Positions 27,533 through 36,061 of a DNA stretch of 52,661 bases are shown here, piece after piece. A program made the position numbers and the translations under genes. The stretch is from an uncultured Bacteroides sp. (lineage in GTDB: Bacteria; Bacteroidota; Bacteroidia; Bacteroidales; Bacteroidaceae). Where the stretch lies: contig CALUOO010000017.1 of NCBI GenBank assembly GCA_944322345.1, positions 1 to 52,661 of the forward strand, given 5' to 3'. Each line of letters starts with the position of its first letter. Within the stretch, counting starts at the first letter, position 1. The notes beneath the pieces are model-generated. The model did no database searches, was not told the DNA's origin, and saw nothing but the letters and a program-made list of their open reading frames with translations.

Positions 27533-27586
27533 TTCTTTTTAAAATAGAAAAGTTTGGAATGTTGGACTTTTCTATTTTAAAAAGAA
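27533..27586. terminator. Bidirectional terminator
   Basis: TTCTTTTTAAAATAGAAAAGT (27533-27553, 21 nt, arms match exactly) pairs with 27566-27586 around a 12-nt loop. It lies between the convergent sigma operon and cutC and can serve both strands. Confidence 0.9.
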
Positions 27587-27613
27587 GTGAGCTTATGAAA
27601 TAAACTAGATGGT

Positions 27614-28369
27614 TTATTGGGGCATTTTTAATGCATTAATAGTGGCTTTTACTCTTTCAACTGTTGTGACATTACGTTCATATTCGTTGATTTGTACTGT
27701 TCCTCCCATAGAAACAACTTCATTTTTGTATTCCATTTGGCTTTTTACATTTTCTCGAGCAGAAAAATGGAATTCTAGTATTCCTGTTTCATGTGCAATA
27801 TGTTTAATATTGTTTTCATTTACTCCACATCCAGCGAGTAGAATGATTCTTCCGGCTGCTTGTCGATGGAGTTGTTTTAATAATGGGATGCCCTTTTCGG
27901 CTGTAGGCTGCTGTCCTGAAGTCAGTATCCGATTGCATCCTAGCTCAATAAGTTGTTCCAGTGATTTTTGTGGATCCCGACATACATCGAATGCGCGATG
28001 GAATGTGACAGATAGACCTTGAGATGCTCTCATCAGTTCCTTCATGGAATTCATATCTATATCTCCTTCTTTTGTGAGGCACCCGAATACAACTCCATCA
28101 GCTCCTAACTGACGAGCAGCTTTTATATCTTTCAGCATAGTTTTTATCTCGATAGGAGAATACAGAAAATCTCCCCCTCGTGGACGGATTATAACATGTA
28201 GGCGAGTATGTGTTAATACTTCTCTGGCTACAGAAATTTCCCCATAAGATGGGGTTGTCCCTCCTTCGGGAATGCCTGCACACAATTCTACGCGGTGTGC
28301 ACCACCCTCTTGAGCTGCTACGCAGCTCTCTACAGAGTTTGTACAGATTTCGAACTGATAATTATTCAT
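27614..28369 (-). CDS. cutC: CutC family protein
   Basis: The protein has 251 residues from the ATG at 28369, where MNNYQFEICTNSVESCVAAQ matches the family start; a longer frame begins 33 bp upstream but adds a non-conserved tail. CutC is a TIM-barrel protein. Key segments are GAHRVELCAGIPEGGTTPS near 23-41, RPRGGDFLYS near 64, GADGVVFGCL near 88, TFHRAFDV near 119, ILTSGQQPTA near 145 and LLAGCGVNENN near 178. It was linked to copper tolerance in E. coli, but that link is disputed and the reaction is unknown. No copper genes are near. Confidence 0.93.
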   Translation of the reverse strand: MNNYQFEICTNSVESCVAAQEGGAHRVELCAGIPEGGTTPSYGEISVAREVLTHTRLHVIIRPRGGDFLYSPIEIKTMLKDIKAARQLGADGVVFGCLTKEGDIDMNSMKELMRASQGLSVTFHRAFDVCRDPQKSLEQLIELGCNRILTSGQQPTAEKGIPLLKQLHRQAAGRIILLAGCGVNENNIKHIAHETGILEFHFSARENVKSQMEYKNEVVSMGGTVQINEYERNVTTVERVKATINALKMPQ

Positions 28370-28426
28370 GATGTTATTTTTGGGGGGGAGTATTATAAAC
28401 AATTAATAGATAATCGGAATGTTAAA

Positions 28427-28466
28427 AAACGCGAATTATACAGTCTTATTTGTATAATCCGCGTTT
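28427..28466 (-). terminator. Terminator after rny
   Basis: AAACGCGAATTATAC pairs with GTATAATCCGCGTTT around a 10-nt loop (one mismatch). On the minus strand TTTTTT follows. Confidence 0.85.
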
Positions 28467-28485
28467 AGTATTATAGATTGATGGG

Positions 28486-30021
28486 TTATTTAGCAAAACT
28501 TACCGCGCGTGTTTCACGAATAACGGTAATTTTGACTTGTCCCGGATAAGTCATCTCATCTTGAATTTTTTTTGCAATTTCGGTAGATAGGCTTTCTGTT
28601 TGTTTATCGTCAATTTTGTCTGCACCAACAATTACGCGAAGTTCACGTCCTGCTTGGATAGCATAAGTTTTTGTAACACCAGGATAGGACATTGCTAATT
28701 GCTCAAGATCATTGAGACGCTTGATGTATGCTTCCACTATTTCTCGACGTGCACCTGGGCGTGCTCCAGAAATGGCGTCACATACTTGTACAATCGGAGC
28801 TAATAGACTGGTCATTTCTGTTTCATCATGGTGAGCACCGATAGCGTTGCAAATATCTGGTTTTTCTTTGTATTTCTCAGCAAGTTTCATACCTAACAGG
28901 GCATGTGGTAGTTCAGGCTCTTCGTCTGGAACTTTACCTATGTCGTGTAGGAGTCCAGCACGTTTTGCTTTTTTAGGGTTTAATCCAAGTTCAGAGGCCA
29001 TTACTGCACATAGATTGGCTGTCTCACGAGCATGTTGTAAAAGGTTTTGTCCATATGATGAACGGTATTTCATCTTACCGATAATACGTATTAGCTCAGG
29101 ATGCAGTCCATGAATACCTAAGTCGATAGTTGTCCGTTTTCCAGTCTCTATAATCTCTTCTTCCACTTGTTTACGCACTTTTGCTACAACCTCTTCGATA
29201 CGTGCAGGATGGATACGTCCGTCGGTAACAAGTTGATGCAATGCCAGACGGGCAATTTCTCGACGAACAGGATCGAAAGCTGAAAGTACAATTGCTTCTG
29301 GGGTATCATCCACTACTATTTCGACTCCTGTTGCGGCTTCTAATGCGCGAATATTGCGTCCTTCACGTCCGATAATTCGTCCTTTTATTTCGTCTGATTC
29401 AATATGAAATACAGTTACAGAATTTTCAATAGCAGTTTCAGTCGCTACTCGTTGGATTGATTGGATAACTATACGTTTTGCTTCTTTGCTAGCAGTTAAT
29501 TTTGCATCATCCATAATATCGTTGATATATGACTGGGCTTGCGTCTTAGCTTCTTCTTTTAGTGATTCAACCAACCGCTCTTTGGCTTCTTCAGCCGATA
29601 ATCCGGAAAGTGCTTCTAGTTTCTCTATTTCTTGATGTTGCAATTTTTCCAACTCTTCTTTTTTCTTGTCTACGATAGTGAGCTGTGTTTCTAGATTTTC
29701 TCTTACAGCTTCTGCTTCCATCTTTTTTCTTTGTAGTTCTTCTTGGCGTTGACTGAGAACCATTTCGCGTTGCTTCAGCTTATTCTCTGCTTGTTGAATT
29801 TTTTGGTTACGTAATGCTACCTCTTTCTCTAAATCGGCTTTTTTGTTCAGAAATTTTTCTTTTACTTCTAGCAATTTGTTCTTTTTAATTACTTCTGCTT
29901 CGGTTTCGGCTTCTTTTAGGATTTCGTTGTATTTTGATTTTAGTATATACCTAAACATTACGTATGATAGGATTCCTCCAACTACGAGACCAACGATTGC
30001 TGTTACTATTATTGTTGTCAT
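28486..30021 (-). CDS. rny: Ribonuclease Y
   Basis: RNase Y is a membrane-anchored endoribonuclease that starts mRNA decay. The 511-residue protein has an N-terminal membrane span (about 4-25, [20 protein letters not shown]), a long charged coiled coil (about 30-190), a KH RNA-binding domain (about 205-270, with [20 protein letters not shown]), and an HD domain with [20 protein letters not shown] near 350 and [11 protein letters not shown] near 388. All these are as in the family. It lies downstream of zapA, separated by a terminator, and ends at its own terminator. Confidence 0.97.
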   Translation of the reverse strand: MTTIIVTAIVGLVVGGILSYVMFRYILKSKYNEILKEAETEAEVIKKNKLLEVKEKFLNKKADLEKEVALRNQKIQQAENKLKQREMVLSQRQEELQRKKMEAEAVRENLETQLTIVDKKKEELEKLQHQEIEKLEALSGLSAEEAKERLVESLKEEAKTQAQSYINDIMDDAKLTASKEAKRIVIQSIQRVATETAIENSVTVFHIESDEIKGRIIGREGRNIRALEAATGVEIVVDDTPEAIVLSAFDPVRREIARLALHQLVTDGRIHPARIEEVVAKVRKQVEEEIIETGKRTTIDLGIHGLHPELIRIIGKMKYRSSYGQNLLQHARETANLCAVMASELGLNPKKAKRAGLLHDIGKVPDEEPELPHALLGMKLAEKYKEKPDICNAIGAHHDETEMTSLLAPIVQVCDAISGARPGARREIVEAYIKRLNDLEQLAMSYPGVTKTYAIQAGRELRVIVGADKIDDKQTESLSTEIAKKIQDEMTYPGQVKITVIRETRAVSFAK

Positions 30022-30053
30022 TTTACATTATAAATTAATATATAAATAAAAAA

Positions 30054-30095
30054 CACTGTTACTCTCCAGATTTATTGTCTGAATAAGTTACAGTG
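30054..30095 (-). terminator. Terminator between zapA and rny
   Basis: On the minus strand CACTGT-A-ACT and an inner TTCAGA pair with TCTGGA and AGT-A-ACAGTG, followed by TTTTTT. The stem has one mismatch and small bulges. Confidence 0.7.
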
Positions 30096-30133
30096 CGCGA
30101 TTATTCTTTATTATAGATAGGCTATAGCGGTTC

Positions 30134-30424
30134 TCATTTTTCTTGGAAATGATTCTCCAATAGCGTGCTTAGCTCTTTTACCTTTTCCATATATGGTCGG
30201 GTGTCATTGCGTTGCATCCATTGCTGTTTCTCTACTGAGAACTGATAGGCTACCATGGCTAATATTTTTTCTGTGCCCAAACCCTTGTAGTGTTCTCGGT
30301 ATGCGTTTAGCCTGATATTTACCTGTTTAGCAGCTTCTCTTACTATCTCTTCTTCTTCACGACGGATGGTTAATGGATAGTTGGCATCTGCAATTTGCAG
30401 GTTTATTTTTATTTTATCGTTCAT
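30134..30424 (-). CDS. zapA: Cell division protein ZapA
   Basis: The 96-residue protein matches ZapA, which bundles FtsZ filaments at midcell. The N-terminal part has KINLQIADANYPLTIRREEE (5-24) and EIVREAAKQVNIRLNAYRE (26-44). The C-terminal part is a helix for the dimer coiled coil (QWMQRNDTRPYMEKVKELST). It begins 12 bp after the coiled-coil gene upstream, so the two form an operon. The sequence of small ZapA proteins is weakly conserved, so the context adds to the call. Confidence 0.9.
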   Translation of the reverse strand: MNDKIKINLQIADANYPLTIRREEEEIVREAAKQVNIRLNAYREHYKGLGTEKILAMVAYQFSVEKQQWMQRNDTRPYMEKVKELSTLLENHFQEK

Positions 30425-30436
30425 ACATCTCCTTTT

Positions 30437-30730
30437 TTATTCATTCAGTAAAGCGATGCATTTATCGATTTCACGCACTAGTTTTGACAATCTTAGCTTT
30501 GTCTCTTTGACATCGCTACCTCTGAGGCTGATTGCCGTTGCTGTTTTCAAATTTGTGTAGCGGACCTCCAAATCGTTATATTGTGCTAGTATCTTCTCGT
30601 TTCTCAGTCGTTCATTATCAAGAAGACTTTTCAATTCGGCATTTTCACGTTTTGCTTCATTATGTAAGAAAATCAAATGCCGTACTTGTGTTTCAAAGGA
30701 ACTCAATAGCTTTTTATCTTCTTCTGTCAT
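30437..30730 (-). CDS. Small coiled-coil protein, ZapB-like partner of ZapA
   Basis: The 97-residue protein from the ATG at 30730 is almost all helix and coiled coil (LIFLHNEAKRENAELKSLLD and NERLRNEKILAQYNDLEVRY), with a short tail of conserved look (ETKLRLSKLVREIDKCIALL). An earlier in-frame start adds 30 residues that do not look conserved. It precedes zapA by 12 bp on the same strand. In proteobacteria ZapB is a small coiled coil that binds ZapA, so a division role is likely. No direct ZapB homology can be claimed. Confidence 0.75.
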   Translation of the reverse strand: MTEEDKKLLSSFETQVRHLIFLHNEAKRENAELKSLLDNERLRNEKILAQYNDLEVRYTNLKTATAISLRGSDVKETKLRLSKLVREIDKCIALLNE

Positions 30731-30914
30731 TACTACACCAAAATTGTACACAAATTTACGATTAACTCTGATATTACAAAAACTTTTCGGAGAAAAACAT
30801 TCATTATTTTTGAAAAACAATGGAAAGGAGTATGAAATAAGGTCTTTTCAGACTTTGAAAACTATGTTTTGTAAGTGGTGGCTAGTGGGGTTTTATAGTT
30901 AATTCCACTTTTTT

Positions 30915-30982
30915 GTTGGGTAACCTTTGCTAACAGATTGGGTAACCTTTGCTGACGTGTTAGCTAACCTTTCCCAATAAAT
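30915..30982. repeat. Array of ~22-bp palindromic units (copy 2)
   Basis: Three units of exactly 22 bp have TAACCTTT at 30921, 30943 and 30965. The reverse complement carries TTGGGAAAGGTTAGCTAAC, which matches the array at 17210-17300. It lies in the 363-bp gap between the coiled-coil gene and the acyltransferase gene (30731-31093), near the 3' end of the latter; the rest of that gap is AT-rich and shows no gene. Confidence 0.75.
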
Positions 30983-31093
30983 ATCTTTCGTAGAAGACTT
31001 TTTTGAAAGAGAAACAAATAATGGGAGATTGGGCTCTTCATTGTTTGTTTCTCTTTATATTTATTGCTGGCGTAGGAATAGATTTGGTGCGTA

Positions 31094-32263
31094 CTATCCC
31101 ATGAAGAATCTTGCTTTTTGTGGCATTAGTTTATATATCAATGAAGTAAATGCCCAACTACACAAGAAAATGCAGATTGTCATTAATGGAACTTGTAAGG
31201 GAATAGGAATTGTTGATGGACCGATGAGTAAGAAGAAAGGTCCAACAATAAAATAGTGCACCATGTAGATTCCGAAACCACATTTAGTAATATTGGCTAA
31301 AGCTTTAATAATAATTGGTGTAGTTACAATGACTTTTTGTAATAGTAAGAATACTGATAAGGTCATCAGGAGTACGTTTGGACTGCAGAAGGTAAAATAT
31401 AATTCCATTTCTGTTTCTGTCGCATTAGGATTAGTTGCAGTAGTGCTAAACCCTGTGTAAGTAACATAGTAGCCTATGGTAAACATAATGATGCATATGA
31501 ACAGTGTTTTTGTCAAACTCCATTGGGATCTTTGATGCAGATAATGTCCCAATAGTAAATATCCATTGAATCCGGCAAAATAGTAGAACAGTCCAAATTC
31601 ATTCCAGGTATCTTCCCCAAACGCATACCCATTGCGATCGAACAGTAGGTTGGTTGCATATTCACGTATATATGGCAGGAACAAGGAAAGTACCCATATC
31701 AGTAGAAAAGTCCTTTTGGTCTTTTCGCTTGCTTTTTCAATCCATGCTGAGAAAAATGGCATATATAAGTAAAGTCCGATAAGTAAATAAATGTACCACA
31801 TATGATTTTCCTTATGGCTAAAGTTGAATGGAATCATGGCTACATCTTTTAATGAATCTACCAGACTCTGAGATTCATGCCCTTGTGTGTAACAGAAAAA
31901 ATCACCTATAATTTCTTTAGGAAGACCAAGTATACCTGTAAACCAAGGGAACATATTGTAGAGGACTGACCAAATGAGAAAAGGAAATAAGACACGTAAA
32001 ATTCTTTTTTTATAGAATGTGCTAAGTTGCTGTTGTTTGATAGGAAGTAATAGTAGTCCAGTCATCATGACAAATAACGGAACTGAAGGACGAAGAAGTG
32101 AACCGTAGATTGCTGCCCAATGGGTGTATTCAGGGATTGTACGCATAGTAGGTGAAATGTAGAATGGATCGATACAATGAACTCCGATTACCATTAACAT
32201 GGCTATACAGCGGATGACGTCTAGCCATATAATTCGGTTGTTTGTATTAGTTTGTTGTAGCAT
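31094..32263 (-). CDS. Acyltransferase 3 family membrane protein
   Basis: The 389-residue integral membrane protein has about ten hydrophobic segments. The N-terminal motif WLDVIRCIAMLMVIGVHC (14-31) contains the R and H that mark the acyltransferase-3 family, and LLRPSVPLFVMMTGLLLLP near 57 and the C-terminal GIYMVHYFIVGPFF also fit. Such enzymes acylate sugars or peptides of the cell surface. The acceptor is unknown, and no polysaccharide genes are adjacent. It stands alone on the minus strand. Confidence 0.85.
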   Translation of the reverse strand: MLQQTNTNNRIIWLDVIRCIAMLMVIGVHCIDPFYISPTMRTIPEYTHWAAIYGSLLRPSVPLFVMMTGLLLLPIKQQQLSTFYKKRILRVLFPFLIWSVLYNMFPWFTGILGLPKEIIGDFFCYTQGHESQSLVDSLKDVAMIPFNFSHKENHMWYIYLLIGLYLYMPFFSAWIEKASEKTKRTFLLIWVLSLFLPYIREYATNLLFDRNGYAFGEDTWNEFGLFYYFAGFNGYLLLGHYLHQRSQWSLTKTLFICIIMFTIGYYVTYTGFSTTATNPNATETEMELYFTFCSPNVLLMTLSVFLLLQKVIVTTPIIIKALANITKCGFGIYMVHYFIVGPFFLLIGPSTIPIPLQVPLMTICIFLCSWAFTSLIYKLMPQKARFFMG

Positions 32264-32439
32264 GTTGTTTGTTTTTTATTGGTTTGTTGCAAAAATAGTT
32301 ATGTTGTGATGAGAAGATTGCAAAAAATAGGTCATTTTAGGATAAAAAACAATCAAACACTCTTACTTCTTTAGTAAAGTGATTACATTTGCCAATGGTA
32401 ATTATTTGAATGGTAAATATTGGTTTAAGTAAGAATTAT

Positions 32440-33006
32440 ATGCAGAGGATATTGGTAACCTATGCCGTACAAGGTGAATTTGTGGAAATCAAATGGCCCA
32501 ATGTTGAACCTTATTATGTACGTACAGGAATTGGTAAAGTAAAGGCAGCATTTCATTTGGCAGAGGCTATTCGTCAAGTGCAACCAGATTTGGTCTTGAA
32601 TTTGGGAAGTGCAGGGACTGTTAACCATAAAATTGGTGATATTTTTGTTTGTCGTAAATTTATCGATCGAGATATGCAGAAAATGACTTCTTTGGGTTTG
32701 GAGGCTGAAATTGATGTTTCTGACCTATTGGAGAAAAGTGGATTTTGTAAACATTGGACGGAGGAGGGTATTTGTAATACAGGCGATAGTTTCTTGACTG
32801 AACAGACTCATGTTAGTGGGGATGTGGTAGATATGGAAGCTTATGCACAGGCTTTTGTCTGTCGGGCTAAGGAAATACCTTTCATATCAGTAAAATATGT
32901 TACTGATATTATTGGACAGAATTCAGTTAAACATTGGGAAGATAAATTAGCGGATGCTCGTTTAGGACTTTCACATTATTTTAATGTTTTAAAGGAAAGT
33001 ATATGA
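32440..33006 (+). CDS. Nucleoside phosphorylase/MTA-SAH nucleosidase-like protein
   Basis: The 188-residue protein from the ATG at 32440 (MQRILVTYAVQGEFVEIKWP) belongs to the PNP/UDP phosphorylase superfamily. VRTGIGKVKAAFHLAEAI near 27 and LVLNLGSAGTVNH near 50 form the phosphate/purine-site region, and VVDMEAYAQAFVCRAKEIPF near 130 is the ribose-binding MEA motif with ISVKYVTDIIG. It is shorter than usual (about 230 residues), with a compact middle. It lies 551 bp upstream of queD on the same strand with DUF454 between them. It could clear 5'-deoxyadenosine or SAH, or take part in queuosine salvage; the substrate is not shown. Confidence 0.75.
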   Translation: MQRILVTYAVQGEFVEIKWPNVEPYYVRTGIGKVKAAFHLAEAIRQVQPDLVLNLGSAGTVNHKIGDIFVCRKFIDRDMQKMTSLGLEAEIDVSDLLEKSGFCKHWTEEGICNTGDSFLTEQTHVSGDVVDMEAYAQAFVCRAKEIPFISVKYVTDIIGQNSVKHWEDKLADARLGLSHYFNVLKESI

Positions 33007-33335
33007 TAAGTTATCCCTATGGACAGGAGTATGAGTAGTGATCTGATCCATATATATGGTATAAGAAATAGTATACAATATCCCATTGTTAGCCATAATA
33101 AAGAGGTTGAGATGATTTTTGCACGTAATGGTATGGCTCTCTGTTCACGGAAATTTCGTATGTAAGTACCTAAGTGTTTATGGTTCAATAACCAGTGATA
33201 AAGTCGGGGTGATCCTTTGAAATATAATGCAGCTGCCAATAATAAGAAAGGAGTGGTAGGCAGAAGTGGCAGGAAGATGCCGAGAATGCCAAGAGTTAAG
33301 GATATACTTCCAAGAATAATATACAGAGTTTTCAT
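32976..33335 (-). CDS. DUF454 (YbaN) family inner-membrane protein
   Basis: The 119-residue protein has three or four hydrophobic segments. The N-terminal LGILGIFLPLLPTTPFLLLA (about 16-35) is the family hallmark, followed by AAALYFKGSPRLYHWLLNHK near 34 and NFREQRAIPLRAK near 62. The function is unknown. Its 3' end overlaps the convergent nucleosidase gene by 31 bp. The promoter -7 box ends 4 bp before the ATG, so the mRNA is probably almost leaderless. Confidence 0.88.
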   Translation of the reverse strand: MKTLYIILGSISLTLGILGIFLPLLPTTPFLLLAAALYFKGSPRLYHWLLNHKHLGTYIRNFREQRAIPLRAKIISTSLLWLTMGYCILFLIPYIWIRSLLILLSIGITYHILSFKTLK

Positions 33336-33339
33336 ATAG

Positions 33340-33370
33340 CAAAGGTAACAAAAGTAGATCTGAGAACAAA
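33340..33370 (-). promoter_or_regulatory. Promoter of the DUF454 gene, nearly leaderless
   Basis: On the minus strand TTTG (33370-33367), 19-nt spacer, TACCTTTG (33347-33340), then only CTAT before the ATG at 33335. Both boxes match the Bacteroides consensus. Confidence 0.75.
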
Positions 33371-33557
33371 TTACTTTTTCAATAAAGTGAGGAATAAAAA
33401 CGCCGATTTGGCAATGAATAAAAAGAAACAGATATCTTTATGTTGATAATATAGAATTTTTGTCCATTTTTGGGGTAATAAATACTGTTTTTTGTATTAC
33501 TTTTGCCCATTGCATTGAGGTGACATTAGATGCAGCTAATTATAAAATTTAGAATTA

Positions 33558-33899
33558 ATGTTTACAGTAATTAAACGAATGGAAGTTTCTGCTTCTCATT
33601 GGTTGCAACTTTCGTATCACAGTAAATGTTCCAATCTGCATGGTCACAATTGGATTATCACCGTTTATTGCCGTTCTGAACAGCTTAATGCAGAAGGGAT
33701 GGTTGTTGATTTTACCCGTATTAAAGAAATGGTCATGGGAAAGCTCGATCACCAAAATCTGAATGAAGTCCTTCCTTTTAATCCGACTGCTGAAAATATA
33801 GCCCGTTGGATATGTAGTCAGATTCCGCAATGTTATAAAGTGGAAGTTCAGGAATCAGAAGGAAATATTGTTATTTATGAGTCGGATGGCAAATATTGA
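33558..33899 (+). CDS. queD: 6-carboxy-5,6,7,8-tetrahydropterin synthase QueD
   Basis: QueD makes 6-carboxytetrahydropterin from dihydroneopterin triphosphate, the step before QueE on the way to queuosine. The 113-residue length is normal. Zinc ligands are visible in SASHWLQL (10-17) and CSNLHGHNW (25-33), and VVDFTRIKEM near 49, KLDHQNLNEVLPFNPTAEN near 60 and VEVQESEGN near 95 complete the family pattern. The queE start codon lies 17 bp downstream. A TACTTTTG -7-like box sits about 55 bp upstream. Confidence 0.95.
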   Translation: MFTVIKRMEVSASHWLQLSYHSKCSNLHGHNWIITVYCRSEQLNAEGMVVDFTRIKEMVMGKLDHQNLNEVLPFNPTAENIARWICSQIPQCYKVEVQESEGNIVIYESDGKY

Positions 33900-33916
33900 C
33901 GAAATAGAAGGTGATA

Positions 33917-34462
33917 ATGAAGAAAATTAATGAAATCTTTTATAGTTTACAAGGTGAGGGTTATTATACAGGAACTCCTGCTGTTTTTATCCGTTTTTCT
34001 GGCTGTAATTTAAAATGCCATTTTTGTGATACTGCGCATGAGGATGGCATTATGATGACTGATGAGGCAATTGTGAATGAGGTAAATAAATATCCGGCTA
34101 TGATGGTGATTCTTACAGGGGGAGAACCAGCTCTGTGGATTGATGAGAATTTGATTGCATCCTTGCATATGGCTGGTAAATATGTTTGTATAGAAACTAA
34201 TGGAACCTGTCTGTTACCTAATACGATTGATTGGGTAACATGTTCGCCCAAGCAAGGCGCTCCGTTGAAGATTATGCGAATAAATGAAGTAAAAGTAGTT
34301 TACGAGGGACAAGATCTAAGCGGATACGAACAGTTGGCTGCTGATCATTATTTTTTGCAGCCTTGTTCTTGTAGTAATGTTGAGGAGACTGTAGAGTGTG
34401 TGATGAGACATCCTAAATGGAGACTTAGTTTGCAAACTCATAAATTGATTGGTATTAATTGA
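33917..34462 (+). CDS. queE: 7-carboxy-7-deazaguanine synthase QueE
   Basis: QueE is a radical-SAM enzyme that contracts the ring of 6-carboxytetrahydropterin to 7-carboxy-7-deazaguanine. The 181-residue protein from the ATG at 33917 has the N-terminal EIFYSLQGEGYYTGTPAVF (5-23) and the cluster motif CNLKCHFC (CX3CX2C, about 29-36). ILTGGEPAL lies near 66 and the C-terminal region reads FLQPCSCSN. It is of the short QueE type. A GTG 6 bp upstream is less likely to be the start. QueF and QueC are not in the window. Its SAM cleavage would yield 5'-deoxyadenosine. Confidence 0.95.
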   Translation: MKKINEIFYSLQGEGYYTGTPAVFIRFSGCNLKCHFCDTAHEDGIMMTDEAIVNEVNKYPAMMVILTGGEPALWIDENLIASLHMAGKYVCIETNGTCLLPNTIDWVTCSPKQGAPLKIMRINEVKVVYEGQDLSGYEQLAADHYFLQPCSCSNVEETVECVMRHPKWRLSLQTHKLIGIN

Positions 34463-34543
34463 ATGATTCTGATAATTTATGAAGTGAGCACTGTTTTTAT
34501 GTGAGTAAGAATGTAGGATACATAATTATAATTAAATTGGGCT

Positions 34544-35101
34544 ATGAAGAAAGGATGGATAGTATGTCTTTGTGTATTGTTGGGAGCATGCACTTTTAAA
34601 AAACAACAAATTAAAGGTGTTGTTATAGATATTACAATGGATACAGTAACAGTTGGCGTTGACAGAGATACATTATTATTTTGTATACAGGATGCAAATC
34701 GAGAGAATGCTAAAGGGATATTGATTAATGATACACTTGAAGTTACTTATCTTGGAAATTATAAAAAGGGAATGTCTGCTACACGATTGGTTTTACATCC
34801 TCAACAAAAAAATATAGTTGGAGGTGATCGAGATGAGCATGGATGTATAGGCTCTGCTGGATATGTTTGGAGTGAGGTGCAGAAAGATTGTATTCGTTTA
34901 TTTGAAAAAGGAGTTCGTACTGAGGCTATAGATGGAAGTGATTCCTCTGTTTTTATAGTTTTCAGTCCTGATTCTATGCATGTAGAGTTATTTTTTACAG
35001 ATAATCGGCCTAATGAAATTTTGGATAGACGCTCTCTCTCTCTACCGGTGGATATACATGGAATATCGAAGATGATGATACAAAAAATGTACGGTTATTG
35101 A
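34544..35101 (+). CDS. Lipoprotein of unknown function, C-terminus shifted at a (CT)6 tract
   Basis: The frame encodes 185 residues with lipobox LGAC (lipid Cys at 16). The mature protein has a region rich in beta strands (VVIDITMDTVTVGVDRDTLL) and a conserved-looking GCIGSAGYVWSEVQKDCIRL near 103. It ends by a frame change in a (CT)6 tract at 35032-35043. Removing one CT unit restores a longer frame to 35154 (about 202 residues) with YTWNIEDDDTKNVRLLKGQW and ISQRGKLIYKEK, which look protein-like. So this copy is probably out of frame in its last 40 residues. I do not recognise the function. Confidence 0.75.
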   Translation: MKKGWIVCLCVLLGACTFKKQQIKGVVIDITMDTVTVGVDRDTLLFCIQDANRENAKGILINDTLEVTYLGNYKKGMSATRLVLHPQQKNIVGGDRDEHGCIGSAGYVWSEVQKDCIRLFEKGVRTEAIDGSDSSVFIVFSPDSMHVELFFTDNRPNEILDRRSLSLPVDIHGISKMMIQKMYGY

Positions 35102-35188
35102 AAGGACAGTGGACGATTAGTCAAAGAGGTAAATTGATTTATAAAGAGAAATAATGTTATCGAAAAGTTCTTTTGATTCTGTTTATAT

Positions 35189-36061
35189 ATGTATTCTAAT
35201 AAGGTGAAGAAAATAGCTGCAGTGCATGATCTGTCAGGAATGGGACGTGTCTCTTTGACAGTTGTTATTCCTATTCTGTCTTCAATGGGATTTCAGGTTT
35301 GTCCTCTTCCTACGGCTGTTTTGTCAAATCATACTCAATATCCGAATTTTTCTTTTTTGGATCTAACAGACGAGATGCCTAAGATTATATCAGAATGGAA
35401 ATGCTTGGGAGTGGAGTTTGACGCTATATATACAGGATATTTAGGTTCCTCTAGACAGATTCAGATTGTATCGGATTTTATTAATGATTTTAGACAGGCT
35501 GATAGTTTGGTAGTGGCTGATCCTGTATTGGGAGACAACGGTCATCTGTATGCAAACTTTAGTATGGAAATGGTTAAGGAAATGCGTCGGCTGATAACCA
35601 AAGCTGATGTGATAACTCCCAATCTGACAGAATTGTTTTTTCTTTTGGATAAACCTTATAAAGCAACAAATACAGATGAAGAACTGAAAGATTATTTGCA
35701 TCTTTTATCAGATAAAGGACCACAGATTGTGATTATTACTAGTGTGCCGGTAAGAGATGATGAACATAAGACTTCTGTCTATGCTTATAATCGTCTAGGT
35801 AATCGTTATTGGAAAATTACATGTCCTTATTTACCTGCTCATTATCCAGGAACCGGAGATACTTTTACTAGTGTGATAACAGGCGCATTATTGCAGGGCG
35901 ATAGTCTTCCTATTGCATTAGATCGTGCTGTCCAATTCATTTTGCAGGGTATTCGTGCGACTTTTGGTTATGAGTATGATAATCGGGAGGGTATTTTATT
36001 AGAGAAAGTGTTACATAATTTGGATATGCCGATACAAAGTGCAAGTTATGAACTGATATAA
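35189..36061 (+). CDS. Pyridoxamine kinase-like protein (PfkB/ThiD-PdxK superfamily)
   Basis: The 290-residue protein has the pyridoxal/pyridoxamine-kinase fold. AAVHDLSGMGRVSLTVVIPI (10-29) is the N-terminal substrate region, VADPVLGDNGHLY near 108, ITPNLTELFFLLDKPY near 140 and PGTGDTFTSVITGALLQGD near 219-237 hold the anion hole and catalytic Asp. The reaction would phosphorylate vitamin B6 forms in the cytosol for PLP salvage. It follows the lipoprotein gene on the same strand and abuts a convergent gene with no gap. The exact B6 vitamer cannot be told. Confidence 0.88.
   Translation: MYSNKVKKIAAVHDLSGMGRVSLTVVIPILSSMGFQVCPLPTAVLSNHTQYPNFSFLDLTDEMPKIISEWKCLGVEFDAIYTGYLGSSRQIQIVSDFINDFRQADSLVVADPVLGDNGHLYANFSMEMVKEMRRLITKADVITPNLTELFFLLDKPYKATNTDEELKDYLHLLSDKGPQIVIITSVPVRDDEHKTSVYAYNRLGNRYWKITCPYLPAHYPGTGDTFTSVITGALLQGDSLPIALDRAVQFILQGIRATFGYEYDNREGILLEKVLHNLDMPIQSASYELI

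Noticed and set aside
30022-30133. 6S RNA beside zapA, as in enterobacteria
   Set aside because: The gap is only 112 bp and is well explained by a terminator hairpin; 6S RNA needs about 180 nt.
33336-33557. A preQ1 riboswitch upstream of queD
   Set aside because: No preQ1-I or preQ1-II pattern could be drawn in this AT-rich stretch. queD/queE are also biosynthetic genes found with or without it.
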